Below, piece after piece: positions 11,983 through 23,689 of a stretch of DNA of 64,000 bases. Origin of the DNA: Sequoia sempervirens. Its lineage: Eukaryota > Streptophyta > Pinopsida > Cupressales > Cupressaceae. The position numbers and the translations under genes were made by a program. Numbering within the stretch: position 1 is the stretch's first letter; each line of letters begins with the position of its first letter. Location of the stretch: positions 219,490,162 through 219,554,161 of the forward strand of contig VDFB02373365.1 in assembly GCA_007258455.2 (NCBI GenBank), in the 5' to 3' direction. Under the pieces are notes generated by a model. The model saw only the letters and a list, made by a program, of their open reading frames with translations, was not told the DNA's origin and did not search any database.

Positions 11983-13336
11983 TGTAGGAGCACCCTAGCA
12001 AGAACATTCCTCCATGAGGAAATTTTAGGTTTTTCATTTAGAATTGATAATATCATGATGTAATAAGGTCTAAATGGCCAAATTAAGCTTGTAATAGGTC
12101 CTATATAGTTATTTTGGGTTAATTTGAGCATATAATGCAAAATTTGCAAAAATTGACAAAATGTTGTTAAGCAATATTGTAAAAATGCAAAAAATTGTAA
12201 AATGGTGGAAGATGAAGAGACAAGTAGTTAGAGAGTAAGTTTTAGTCATTGGATTAGGTTTATAAAATCAATTTGAAGCTCCAAAAACTTTGAGGAAGGA
12301 AGGCGAATGATGTAGGAGTGAAGATTTCAATGAAATACACTATTTTTCTGTTAATTTCCTGTAATTTCTTGATTTTAGGCCATTGTAGGGCCATGTTTGT
12401 TCATGAATCCACTCCTCCTCCATTGGAAATTAGGTCCATGTGAATATAATTTATTATTCATTTGGTTTCATTTAAATCCATTTAGTTTTGTAAGAGTTAT
12501 GAGCAAATATTCCCAGGTGGGTTAAAACCCTAATCTAGGGTAAAAGTGTGCAATCAAAATTGTGTTTCCTCCATTTTAATAGGTGGAATTTGCTAATTTT
12601 TGGTGGAAAGGAAGTTTGATATTTATTTTAAAATACCTCTAAGTTTTAGAGTGTGATAATTAGTTTTTCAGAATATTTAATGATGCACTAGATCTACAAT
12701 TTGTGAAAAAACTGGAAATAACTAAGTGCAGTGATGTTTTTAAGGGTAACTTTGATGGTAGTGTGTGATTCCTTCTTGGTTGTTTTTATTTTAAAAATTT
12801 CCAAGGTTTATTTGAGTCCATTTACTGATAAGTTTTGGTGGGTTGATAATAATTTGAGTCCATTTAATTAGTTGCCCTATTAAGGTATAGTTGACACGAT
12901 CCTAGTTTGGACAGTATTTACAGAATTTGTGTTTTTCTTCTTTGAAAGGCTATCAAATAATTGAAGATTAATTCAATTAAAGTGTTTTGCATGCCATTGA
13001 ACCAAGTTGAGAGACCAAGAGAGTCCTTTATTGTTGCATGTCAAATTGAGTGGTGAAAAGAAGCCTATTTAGGCTGGTTAGGATAGTCTACTTTGAGAAT
13101 TTTCACATTTGAAATGTTTAAGTTGGGAATTGAGTTTGAGTCAATCATTTAAAGTTGTTTTAAAGTGTTTATAGGAATCAACAAGAGGTTTTGTGCCTTG
13201 TTCTCAAGTTGGGTGTTTTGAACCAAGTCGTTTTGTGAATGAAAGTTGCCTCAAAAGAGAAGTTTTTTAGTTGAGTGATCTGAGTTGTTGCCTAAAGCAT
13301 GGCTAGTCGAGTTGTTTGACCCTTGTCATTGCATCA
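11983..13336 (+). mobile_element. 3' LTR of the short pol-less LTR retrotransposon
   Basis: TGTAGGAGCACC... to ...CATTGCATCA, 1354 bp, matching 9720-11054 along its length with scattered substitutions and small indels. It is followed by ATTAC (13337-13341), the copy of 9712-9716. The sister unit A shows ATTTC at the matching undisturbed site near 23275, so this is a genuine insertion rather than a tandem duplication. Confidence 0.75.
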
Positions 13337-13407
13337 ATTACCCATCAAGATTATATCAAAGTATGAAAATCTATAAACATAAAATCAACAAACCATAAAC
13401 AAATATT

Positions 13408-14213
13408 TGGGTATGTGAAGGATCATGATGGGCCAAAAAGTGGCAATATTATGAGTATTTGTAGGGTATGTGGCTAACGACTTTTTTTTAACCCAAAATT
13501 GATGAAACGAAAAGGGTGTTTATAGTATATTCTCAACTTTCCACCAATATAAATTATGTTTTAATTTGAATTTAATAAATAATTATTATTTATTTTCTAT
13601 TAGAATTACGACTAAAGTCCCGATCGATAGGAAGATTGAAAACCATCTATAACTTTCAAATAGTATCATATTTTTTAAATCCGAAACATGCATCACATTC
13701 TATGCTTTACATACTATAGGATTAAAAAAATAAAAAATAGATTTCATGAAGTTTTGACCAAGTTAAGGTGGTCAGACATACGATTTTTTATATTTTTTAA
13801 AAGTTGTAATAAAAAAATCATAATTAATTATTTACTTGGAAAAAAATAACAAAAAAATATGCATCACATCTGGACATGAGTCCTCTACTTATATATAAAA
13901 TTTTATAAAAAAATATTATCATTTTGTTATGGTTAGGGTGGTCAGACAAACACCTACTTCTTATTTTTTCCCTAAAATTTAAGTATTGCTGCATTGAAAT
14001 TTTAAATTTTCACCAAATAGATTTTATTTATTTTTAAATGAACTTAGTAATTTAGAAACTACATTCAATTTTCCACAAATTCTATTCTTACATATTTTTG
14101 AAATAATATAGATAACTTATTCAATTTTTTACGTCAAGTTGCCTAACACTGATTTTTCTAAATTTTTTGCCACTTAAGGGCCTATTTTTTCCATGATGAT
14201 CCTGCACATACCC
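13408..14213 (-). mobile_element. TIR element family 1, copy 1 (806 bp)
   Basis: Ends are GGGTATGTG and CACATACCC. It is flanked by ATTT (13404-13407) and ATCT (14214-14217), the only imperfect pair among the eight copies. In this copy the end with the ATGGGCCAAAAAGTGG subterminal motif comes first; I call that minus orientation. Interior AT-rich, no coding capacity. It carries the two internal motifs of the family (TGACCACCYTAAC repeated about 170 bp apart on one strand). It is inserted in unit A. Confidence 0.85.
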
Positions 14214-15145
14214 ATCTCATAACAAAGGATTTACATGAAGAAACCATTTTAAGAAAAAATATCCACTAGAGAAAGATGACATGTATGTTTTAATCTTCAG
14301 AAAGGATGATACAAATACCAACAAACCTCCATTTACACTTTGAAATTATTTTAGTGGAACCTATGTACTTGTACATCAACTTGTATAGCTACTACCTCAT
14401 GCCTAGAACACATTGGATATGAGATGTAAGTCTATAAATGACTTTTCCTAAAATAATAGATACCAAAATAACAATATTGTACAAAAACCCATGCACCAAT
14501 TTAAGAGAATCTTACAAGAATAGCAAAAATAGTAAATAACTTAAGATGGAGTTCACATGGGCATAATAAATGTATGTACGAATACCTAAAATCAAACTAA
14601 AGTCATATTTAATCTATTATAGAGGCCAAAAATCATTGGGATCCCACCCACAATAGAAAGATAATTATGATTTACCTCTTATTAATCTAACTTACTACAC
14701 TTCTAAATAATTTGAAAACACATAGCCACTAGTGAACCTTTGACTATCCAAGTCACTTGCCCGCTCTACACACAAAAAAAATCTATATTTGCAATAGTTT
14801 TTTCTCATAATTAATACCATGGTAATTAAAAGTTCCTCAAAATATCTAAACACCCTCTTTATATAATTCTAATGTTCCTCAACAAACTTAAACATAAAAC
14901 TCTCAGCGAATATATTAGGCTATAAATGAAACTAGCATAAGACATGTTAGGCATATCCTTCATATCATCAACCAAATTAGTATACATGTCTAATGAAAGC
15001 TTAGTGATAGAAAGAAATGGATTACTCACTATTTTACAATCATGTTATGATGAAGTACTCACTTTGACTTAACCAATAAAATTTATATAGCTTATCCTTG
15101 ATTATCTCCATAGGAGGAATATATTTTGTAACCCCAAATTCCATC
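14214..15145 (-). pseudogene. Unit A, copy 1, last segment with decayed copia RNase H
   Basis: The segment matches about 23300-24228 in order, for example around GGAACCTATGTRCWTGTA and the tract ending with CTCATGCCTAGAACA. On the minus strand the end at 14680-14775 still resembles copia RNase H (a DLDSQ...TSGYVF-like stretch), full of stops and indels. Beyond 14775 the sequence continues differently from the two copies fused to unit B. No working protein. Confidence 0.5.
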
Positions 15146-15276
15146 TGTAGACACCTAAATTTGGACACTTGTGTTTGTCAACATCCTCTTATTTGGGTTA
15201 ATTAGGTACTATTGCTATTATTTAATTAATATCCTTAAATTCCTCTAAATCCCTAAGGTATTCAATTAATAATTAA
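15146..15276 (+). mobile_element. Possible LTR start, interrupted by TIR elements
   Basis: TGTAGACACCTAAATTTGG at 15146 resembles the LTR start at 1251 (TGTAGACA). The sequence runs to the TTAA target of the TIR element at 15277 and seems to continue at 16852. No matching right end or target duplication found, so the call is tentative. Confidence 0.3.
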
Positions 15277-16066
15277 GGGTATGTGCAGAATAATCATGGA
15301 AAAAACAGGCCCTTAAGTGACAAAAAATTCAGAAAAATTAGAGTTAGGAAATTTGACGTAAAAATTTGAATAAGTTATTTATATTATTTCAAAAATATGT
15401 AAAAATAGAATCTGTAGAAAATTGAATGCAGTTTCTAAACTACTATCTTTTTAAAAAAAAATATATATCTATTTGGTGAAAATTTGAAATTTCAATGCAG
15501 TAGTACTTAAATTTCAGGGAAAAAATAAGATGTAGGTGTTTGTCTAACCACCCTAACCACAATAAAATGATAATATTTTTTAATAATATTTTATATATAA
15601 GTAGAGAACTCATGTCCCGATGTGATGCATAATTTTTTGTATTTTTTTCCAAGTAAATAATTAATTATGATATTTTTATTACAACTTTTAAAAAAATAAT
15701 AACTCATATGTCTGACCATCTTAACCTGGTCAAAACTTCATGAAATTCAATTTTTCTTTTTTTAATCCTATAGTATGTGAAGCATAGAATGTGACACATG
15801 TTTTGGATTAAAAAAATTTGATAGCATTTGAAAGCTATAAATATTTTTCAATCACTCTATCAATTAGGACTTTAGTCATAATTCGAATAAAAAATGAATA
15901 GTAATTACTTATTAAATTCAAAGTAAAGCATAATTTATATTGGTGGAAAATTGAAAATTTCCTTTAAAAACCCTTTTCGTTTCATCAATTTTGGGTGAAA
16001 AAAAGTTGTCAAACACATACCCATTATATTGCCACTTTTTAGCCCATCATGATCCTGCACATACCC
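15277..16066 (+). mobile_element. TIR element family 1, copy 2 (790 bp)
   Basis: GGGTATGTG...CACATACCC flanked by TTAA on both sides (15273-15276 and 16067-16070). Non-coding. The right subterminal region is the short form, in which a second GGGTATGTG-like motif follows the first after about 30 bp. It lies only 9 bp from copy 3, in opposite orientation. Confidence 0.9.
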
Positions 16067-16075
16067 TTAAATACC

Positions 16076-16851
16076 AGGTATGTGCAGGATCATGATGGGT
16101 ATGTGTAGGGTATGTAGCTGACGACTTTTATTTTACCCAAAATTGATGAAACGAAAAGGGTTTTTAAAGGAGATTGTTAGACTTCCACCAATATAAATTA
16201 TACTTTACTTTGAATTTAATAAATAATTATTATTCATTTTCTATTTGAATTATGACTAAAATCCTGATTGATAGGTTGAAAGAAAAAAATCTATAGCTTT
16301 CAAATGGTATCACATTTTTTGAATCTGAAAGTTGCATCACATTCTATGATTCGCATATTATAAGATTAAAAAAAAAATTTGAATTTCATGAAGTTTTGAC
16401 CAAGTTAAGGTGGTTAGACATACAAGTTTTTATATTTTTTTAAGAGTTGCAAAAAAAACATAATTAATTATTTAGATGGAAAAAAATTATAAAAATATGC
16501 ATCACATCAGGACATGAGTCCTCTACTTATATCTAAAATATTATAAAAAATATTATCATTTTATTGTGGTTAGGTTGGTTAGAAAAACACCTACTTCTTA
16601 TTTTCCTCCTGAAATTTAAGTACTACTACATTTAAATTTCAAATTTTCACCAAATAGATTTTAAAAAATAAAAAATAAACCTAGTAGTTGAGAAACTACA
16701 TTCAATTTGCTACAAATTTTATTTTTACAAATTTTTTAAATAATATAGATAACTTATTCAATTTTTTACGTGAAATTGCCTAACTCTAATTTTTCTAAAT
16801 TTCATCGCCACTTAAGGGCTTATTTTTTCCATGATGATCCTGCACATACCC
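16076..16851 (-). mobile_element. TIR element family 1, copy 3 (776 bp)
   Basis: AGGTATGTG...CACATACCC flanked by TACC on both sides (16072-16075 and 16852-16855). Non-coding. The left subterminal part is the long form with three GGGTATGTG-like motifs in succession. It forms an inverted pair with copy 2. Confidence 0.9.
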
Positions 16852-18104
16852 TACCTTACCCTCTTTAATCCCCCTTTCATCAAATGAATTAAATAAATAT
16901 GACATTTATTGAATTCCTCACATGTCACATCACTTTCTCTTAATCCTAATCAATCTCCTAATCTCTTCATTAGGGATGTGCACATGTCTAATCCTTGATT
17001 AGGATGTGTTACATCCCCCAACTTTTGCAAGTTGGCCTCTAATCTTCCTTAACCACTAATTGGCTTCTAATTACTATTCAATTAAGTCTAATCAGTACCT
17101 TGGTCAACTCTCCCCATCCCCCAAGGAATTTTTAATTTATTTTTATTCATCCAAGGCTCCTCTCTTCCCCATGTGAATTTTTAATTCACTTTTATTCCTC
17201 CAAGGAATCTTCTCTTCCCTATGCAAGTTCTAGAACCTTTGACTTGTCACATAAAGTCACATGTAGGTAAGTACTTACCTTTTTAAGGACCTTATTTTAT
17301 CTAAGGTACTTTCCACCTCTCTTTTTTGAACTTTGTCTTGTCCACAAGATTCCCCGATCATGTGAATTTTAAATTCATTTTTTATTTACCCAAGATTATC
17401 CTCTTCCCCATGTGATCATTGAGAGGTCACATCATCCCTTTTCCAAGGTACTTGCAAGTACCTCCACATCATTTGTACCATCTCCACCTCATGTATCCTT
17501 GTGAAACATCATCTGCTACATAGCAAGATGTGAGGGCTTGTGAGTCATCAACTTACCATAGCCCTACATCTTGCCCATGGTAGAAAAATATCAACCGTCC
17601 ATCTTTTTAGGGCTTCTCTTCTTAAAATGAAAGAGTTTTCTTTCATTTTTTCATTAACACAATTTCATTCAACACTTCTCATTCAACCAATTTTATCTCA
17701 CAAGCTCATACTTGCATCTTCTCATATCCACCATTGTTGCATCCCTTAAGATTACATTGCATCCATTTGGCTCATCTTCTCAACTTCCCACTTTGCTCAT
17801 TTGAATCCTCATCTTGCATACATCATTTTGAATCCATTTAACATCTTACCATCAAAGGGAGCACACATTATACTAGAAATTAGAGTTTTTATCTCATTAG
17901 TAATCACATTTCTATTACAAATAAATAACATGCAATCCGTATATAAGATAATTATTAGAATCTAATCATCAATTGTTTCAAGATTAACACAATGATCTGT
18001 CTCCAACCTAATGAAACCCAAACACAATGTAAAGATATAAAAATTCTAGTATCGTATTATATTTGAGTGTTTTATACCATACAATGACCATTTTAAATTA
18101 CAAA
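16852..18104 (+). mobile_element. LTR-like sequence between TIR elements, boundaries unknown
   Basis: AT- and C-rich sequence (repeated CTTCCCCATGTGAATTTTTAATTCA-like segments near 17175 and 17355) that resembles in style the U3 of the LTR at 1251. It probably continues the LTR that starts at 15146. The open frame at 17540-17749 has no recognisable domain. Beyond about 17870 I see nothing specific. Confidence 0.3.
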
Positions 18105-18914
18105 GGGTATGTGCAGGATCATCATGGAAAAAATAGGCCCTTAAGTGGCCAAAAATTCAGAAAAATCAGAGTTAGGAAATTTGACGTAAAAATTTGAATA
18201 AGTTATCTATATTATTTCAAAAATATATAAGAATAGAATCTATAGAAAAATGAATGTAGTTTCTAAACTACTAGGTTTATTTTAAAAAAATAAAAATCTA
18301 TTTGATGAAAATTTGAAATTTCAATGTAGTAGTACTTAAATTTCATGGAAAAAATAAGAAGTATGTGTCTGTCTGACCACCCTAACCACAATAAAATCAT
18401 AATATTTTTTTATAATATTTTAGATATAAGTAGAGGACTCATGTCTAGATGTGATACATATTTTTTTGTAATTTGTTTTCTAAGTAAATAATTAATTATG
18501 AATTTTTTATTACAAGTTTTTGAAAATATAAAAACTCGTATGTCTAACCACCTTAACTTGGTCAAAACTTCAGGAAATTCAAATTATTATTTTTAATCCT
18601 ATAGTATGCAAATCATAGAATGTGACGCATGTTTCAGATTCAAAAAATGTGATACCATTTGAAATTTATAGGTGTTTTTCAATCAACCTATCAATCAAGA
18701 CTTTAGTCGTAATTCAAATAGAAAATTCATGAATAATAATTATTTATTGAATTCAAAGTAAAGCATAATTTATATTGGTGGAAAGCTGAGAATCTCCTTT
18801 AAAAACCCTTTTTGTTTCATCAATTTTGGGTAAAAAGACAGTTGTCAGCCACATGGGCCATCATATTACTTACATATTGCCACTTTTTGGCCCATCATGA
18901 TCCTGCACATACCC
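18105..18914 (+). mobile_element. TIR element family 1, copy 4 (810 bp)
   Basis: GGGTATGTG...CACATACCC flanked by CAAA on both sides (18101-18104 and 18915-18918). Non-coding. Its right subterminal region is a third variant, with an insertion between the TTGCCAC motif and the CAGCCACAT motif. Confidence 0.9.
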
Positions 18915-18986
18915 CAAACCAAAATATTCCCTTCATACAAAAACTATCAAGATGTCACATATAAATTATCTCCTCAATATCCCCAT

Positions 18987-19844
18987 GGGTGATCCCACAA
19001 TAGTGGTTTACAATTTTTGGCCAAACTAGACACTGAAATAATTTTTTTTAACTAAATCTTCACTCTCAGGCACCTATAGCAGCTAAACCATGAGGAATTT
19101 GAAGATGATGCAAATTAGAGTTTTGTGACATTTTTTTCATAGATTCTTTTTTTTTTTCAATTTTTTTGGAATCATATTGCACTTCTTTTTCCATCTCCCT
19201 CGAAAACTAGTCTTTTTTCTTAAAACAACATTTTTAAAAAATGACACTCACAGTATAATGCATAACTTTTTTTCCATGAAGGATAAAATTCTAATTCTTT
19301 CAAATTTAGATTTGTAACTCCAATATCTAGTGCTTCCACTTGGTTAGATATTTTTTATTGAATATTTTTCTTTAATCAAGTTTGAAGTCAAACCAATTAT
19401 AATTCGGACATATGACTATTTTTCCACATGTGAACAAAGAGCTTGAATTTTAGTGAAAAACCTACATTCACAAGAAATAAAAATAAATATAATAATCAAA
19501 TTAAATTTAATTAAAATTATACTTTTTTGGAAGCTTATAATAAGGAATACATACTTACAAAAAATAAATTTTAAATGAATTAATTTGATCCCCCAAAAAG
19601 TAAATCAAAAGTGGTGTTTTAATAGCATTTTGTTAGGTGTAAAGGAGACTTCGTTATAGGTATGGTTTAAAACTAGTGGGGTTCTATCCATGGGGGCTTG
19701 GTCTAAGGTGGTTTGATCAAACCATATTCAATTGGAATCCCTTAAATGGAACTTTTCAAGACTAAATCATTATATTTTATAAAGTATGTGATTTCAACAA
19801 TCAGGATCTTCCAGAAAGTGTAAACCACTATTGTGGCAGCACCC
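18987..19844. mobile_element. TIR element family 2 (858 bp), 4-bp target duplication CCAT
   Basis: Inverted ends of about 34 bp begin GGGTG and share a perfect 18-bp core (CCACAATAGTGGTTTACA near 18994 and its exact complement near 19820). It is flanked by CCAT at 18983-18986 and 19845-19848. Interior AT-rich with no coding capacity. The ends differ from family 1 beyond the first GGGT, but the target size is the same. A single copy in this window, so the boundary rests on the inverted repeat and the duplication alone. Confidence 0.7.
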
Positions 19845-19848
19845 CCAT

Positions 19849-20144
19849 TCAAAAAAGTAATTTTATCACAGTCAAATTTCAAAATCAAAATTTATTTAAT
19901 AATAAATAATAGGAATCTAATATAATTTAACCTAACAATATGATATAAAATTTTATTTTAAAAATAACCTCCTCCCTTTAAAAATGACTTGTGGCCATCA
20001 AGTTGGCCATACATTAATCTAACCATATATTTTTCCCAATTTTTTTCCATGCATTCATTTGAAACCAATCAGTTTTCTTTCCTTGTGAAATTTAACATGA
20101 TCCTATTGGAAGAATGAAGAAAAATGGTCATCTATACTCTTTTT
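19849..20144. other. No feature recognised
   Basis: About 300 bp of AT-rich sequence between the family 2 TIR element and a copia LTR. I see no coding, repeat or structured sequence in it. Confidence 0.5.
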
Positions 20145-21112
20145 TGTTGTCATTGATGTCCCCATGTTGTGATTGCAAGTCTAAGTCAGTGCTTGATCTA
20201 GTATTTTGGTCTGGTATCTAAACCGGTATTTAAGTTGCACCTTCTGATATTCTAGTCTGTAATCCTCCATAGTTGATTGTTGTTGCTTGTAGATTTAGGA
20301 AACAGTTTATGATTGCTAAAAGCATGTGTGATTAGAATATCTTGTGCTCTGGTGCTTGTACAGTGTATTGGCATTATTTTGGTGATTACTTTTTGCAATT
20401 AAGTTTAGTTTTGGCCGACTTCTTGGATAAGTCATGATAGGTCCGTGCCAACATGATGTAGCATGTTGAACGTTTGGATTTCCTTTTGGAAATATTTTGT
20501 GAATGCTTGTAGCTTACAAGTTAGTATTTTTTTATAAACAAAGAAATGCATCTAATTAGGACGACCTAATTGATGCTTGTGGATTAATTGAGTATATATA
20601 TTCGATAGGGATGAAGATTAAAAGAGTAATTGATGAGGCAAATGTGAATGCAAAGTTGAAGAAGAGAAAAAATGATGAAGTGTGTTAAGTTTTTCTATTG
20701 AGCATCACTGAAACAGTATGAGCACTTGTTAAGTGCACTCTTTTCAGTTCATTTTGGTTGTAAAGCCCAATTTTTCCTTGTAAATCTTTTGTAGGCAGTG
20801 AGTCTCATTGTAAGTAGTGAGCTTTTGTATCTGGATAGTAAGTCCTTTTAGGGCAGTGAGCCTTATACATTCGGTTTTGGAACTAATTTATATTGTGAGT
20901 TAATCCTCATCGTGGTTTTTCCCTCATTAGGTTTTCCACGTAAAATATGGTGTTCATTGTGTTGATTTTACTTTCTATTTTTGCATTTCATGCTCATGCT
21001 TAATAACAGAGTTTTGTACTTGTGACATTGATAAGTGTTGAAGTTTTGAGTTTAAATTTGGTGACAACTGATTCACCCCTCCCCCCTCTCAATTGTCCTG
21101 CACCTGTTAACA
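20145..21112 (+). mobile_element. 5' LTR of a Ty1/copia element
   Basis: The LTR runs from TGTTGTCATTGATG to ...CACCTGTTAACA, 968 bp, with a C-rich run just before its end. It is followed within two bases by TTGGTATCAAATC (from 21114), close to the initiator-Met type primer site TGGTATCAGAGC. A TATA run lies at 20593-20600. Repeats of GCAGTGAG(C/T) occur between about 20790 and 20860. No matching 3' LTR is present before 22425, so the element is truncated. Confidence 0.7.
20593..20600 (+). promoter_or_regulatory. LTR TATA box
   Basis: TATATATA in the middle of the copia LTR, about 450 bp after its start. Position fits the U3/R junction. Confidence 0.4.
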
Positions 21113-21113
21113 A

Positions 21114-21130
21114 TTGGTATCAAATCTTTG
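21114..21130 (+). other. Primer binding site of the copia element
   Basis: TTGGTATCAAATC directly after the LTR end, one or two changes from the site pairing with the 3' end of initiator-Met tRNA. Confidence 0.6.
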
Positions 21131-22240
21131 GTTCCTTGGTGTAAAGCTTAACCGCTTGAGGATGACCTTGAAGGTTGATCAGATGGATGATAAAGAAGAA
21201 CTCCAGACTGCACTTCAAGATCTTGATAAGGTAGAAAATGAAAATAGAGACTTGAAAGAAAATATAGATGAGGCTAATGAATGTGTCTGGAAGCTAAAAG
21301 AACAATTAAAGAAATTCAAAGAAAGACACAAAGAAGTAAGTGAGTAGAAGAAACAAGAGATCATTGGAATGAAAGTGCTTGTAGAAGAAAATAAGGGAAT
21401 TGAAGAATGTCTGAATACAATGGTGCAGAAAAAAATTGATGAATGCTCTAAACTTGAATAGGAGATAGTAAACTTGAGAGTTGAGCTAGAGAAGGAAAAA
21501 CTTTGTGAGAACAATTTCAGATCTAGCTCCAATAATCTTGGAGAACTACTTGTAGGATGAAAAACCAAGTAAAGACAAAGGTGGCCTGGGAAATGAAGTA
21601 GGTGAAAGTTCAAAATACTATCAAATGACTTAGGACAAAGGGAAGCATAAAAGAAAGTTTGCAAGGAGACCACCCATGAGACAACCTAATGCACAAAGGT
21701 ATCCCTCCTTCAATGGTATTTTTTTTTCCTATAATAAATATGGTCACAAGGCAACAAAAATGCAAGAGTAGGATGAATAGGTTTCTCGGTTCTTTCCCTG
21801 GATAATGTTTTTTGTGTAAGAAGGTTGGACATAAAGCCACTAAATGTAGATCTCAGGTGAGAATGATCAGGAAGTTAATGATGAACATATTTAATGGAGG
21901 TAGAATGAATCGGTCCTTTAATGGCTATTGTTATACATGTAGTTAAAATATGGACACAAAGCAAATCAATGTAGATTGAGAAGTAATGAAGGTTGGAATA
22001 GTTAGAAAAGTGTTGTCTGCTATAATTGTAACAAACATGAACATATATCAAAGGTTTGCAGAAGTAAGAAGGGAAAACAGTAGATACTTCGATAGAGAAT
22101 AATGCACCAGTAAAGATCGGCAAAGAAGAGATGAAGCAAGAAATGAATAAGATATGGAAGAAGAAAGAAGAAGAAGAACCTGAAACTATTGATGTGTTTG
22201 TTCCCTCATCTGGTATGGACAATTCCTTTGGGAAATAGAA
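21114..22240 (+). pseudogene. Decayed copia gag with four CCHC zinc-knuckle units
   Basis: The first 78 codons (to 21347) are open and encode a charged, coiled-coil-like segment (QDLDKVENENRDLKENIDEA). Beyond that the frame is broken by stops and shifts. Four consecutive CCHC units can be read in changing frames. One near 21725 has lost its cysteines. The next, at 21806-21847, is intact (CFLCKKVGHKATKC). A third near 21930 is split by a stop and a frameshift. The fourth, near 22018-22060, is intact (CYNCNKHEHISKVC). Arrays of such nucleic-acid-binding knuckles are typical of some plant copia gag proteins. Basic linkers (RRPPMRQP-like) lie between. Pol is absent: recognisable sequence stops near 22240. 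Confidence 0.7.
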
Positions 22241-22424
22241 AACATTGATGTTATATGGAAGTAAAATGTATTTTTAAATTTAATTATTTTTAAATCAAGA
22301 AAAGTGTTTAATTTTTTTAAATTAGATTTAAATAATGGAGTTGAAATTGATAAAATGATTGAAGGAAATAAGAGAGGAGATTTCCATTCTAGTTTATTGA
22401 TTATATGTAGTAGCTGATTGATAT

Positions 22425-23689
22425 TTTAATATAATGCATATTTGTTAATTGATATTAAAGTTATATTATAATAATATTATTTAAGTTTTTGTAATTTCCA
22501 CAAGTTTTACCAAGGACAAACATAGTAAAACATAACTAAATATTAAAAAAAAAGCATTATTGTAATAATAATGCAACACACGTTGAACAGTGTTGTTGTC
22601 ACATGTGATTCCACTAGATATCAATAGCATGTAGAAAAAATTGTATGTGAGCATGCGAGAAGGGATGAGAACAAAACATTAAGTAAAATTATGGGTGGTA
22701 CACATCCCCACTTGGTACTCTCTATGATGCAAAAGACTATTGAGCATAATATGATAGCAATAATGTACATGGTGCATAATGAAGATTTATCAATTATAAG
22801 GTAACCCACTTTGTAAAAGTACTAGACAAAGAGTGGAAGGACAAAATTTTCCTCCACATCAACTAGGAGAAACTATATCAAAGCATATGAGTAAGCATCA
22901 TGATTAAATATTATTTTTTATCTATTCTATCCAACTCAATAACTACCAATGAATTGAATATTTTGTGTTTATCCTTTTAAATAAAAGAGTGAAGCAACCT
23001 AGAAAAAATGATACATCTTTTTTTCTATAATGATCATTTGATAAATATAATGTTTTTATTCATAATAGTCTCAATTTTATCACAAGATTCCATGTTGACA
23101 AACCATGTTTTATACAAATCAATGAGGTGCAATGTTGTAGAGGAATATGATTTTCTTGAAATAACTCATTCTCAAATTTTAACTCAAAATTTTTGATATA
23201 AAAATAAATTTATTATTAAAAAAACTTATTCAAGTGAATTAAAATCTATATTTTAATTTTATAACATTGGATTTCCTAGTAAAATAGGATGATATAATAA
23301 CAACAAACTTGAATGAACACATTAATAGTATTTTGGTGGAACCTATGTGCATGTAGATCAACTCGTACTAGTACCTCATGCCTAGAACATATTGGAAACA
23401 ATACATTAAGGCATATAATTTTTTCCAAAAATTAATACATGCCAAAACCGTGGTATTGTGCAAAAATAAATACCCCACTTCAAGAGCATCTTCCAAGAAT
23501 AGTAAACATAATGAATAACAAGTCCAATAAATTTTATAAATGAACCACCATTATACTCCACCTCCCTCATGAATTCCAACTAATTACAATATTTTAAGGA
23601 TAATAATATAAAAAAATATCTCAAATTACACCCTAGAAATCCATAGGCACCTTCAAGGAGTGTTGGAGACAAATAAAATATATGTAGGA
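22425..23689. repeat. Unit A, copy 2, uninterrupted part
   Basis: Co-linear with 5060-5865, 9661-9716, 13342-13407 and the start of 14214-15145, but lacking the solo LTR, the pol-less LTR element and the TIR element found there. It therefore preserves the three empty sites (near 23200-23220, near 23275 and near 23310). AT-rich; short frames at 22621-22809 and 23008-23196 are not shared as protein with the other copy. Confidence 0.6.

Noticed and set aside
9720..13336. Two 1.3-kb copies read as a simple tandem duplication
   Set aside because: TG/CA ends, primer site, purine tract and matching ATTAC flanks identify them as LTRs.
15277..16066. Assignment of the TIR family to piggyBac-like elements because of the TTAA flanks
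   Set aside because: Only this copy has TTAA; the other seven use ATTT, TACC, CAAA, TAAC, ATGA, ATAG and ATCA.
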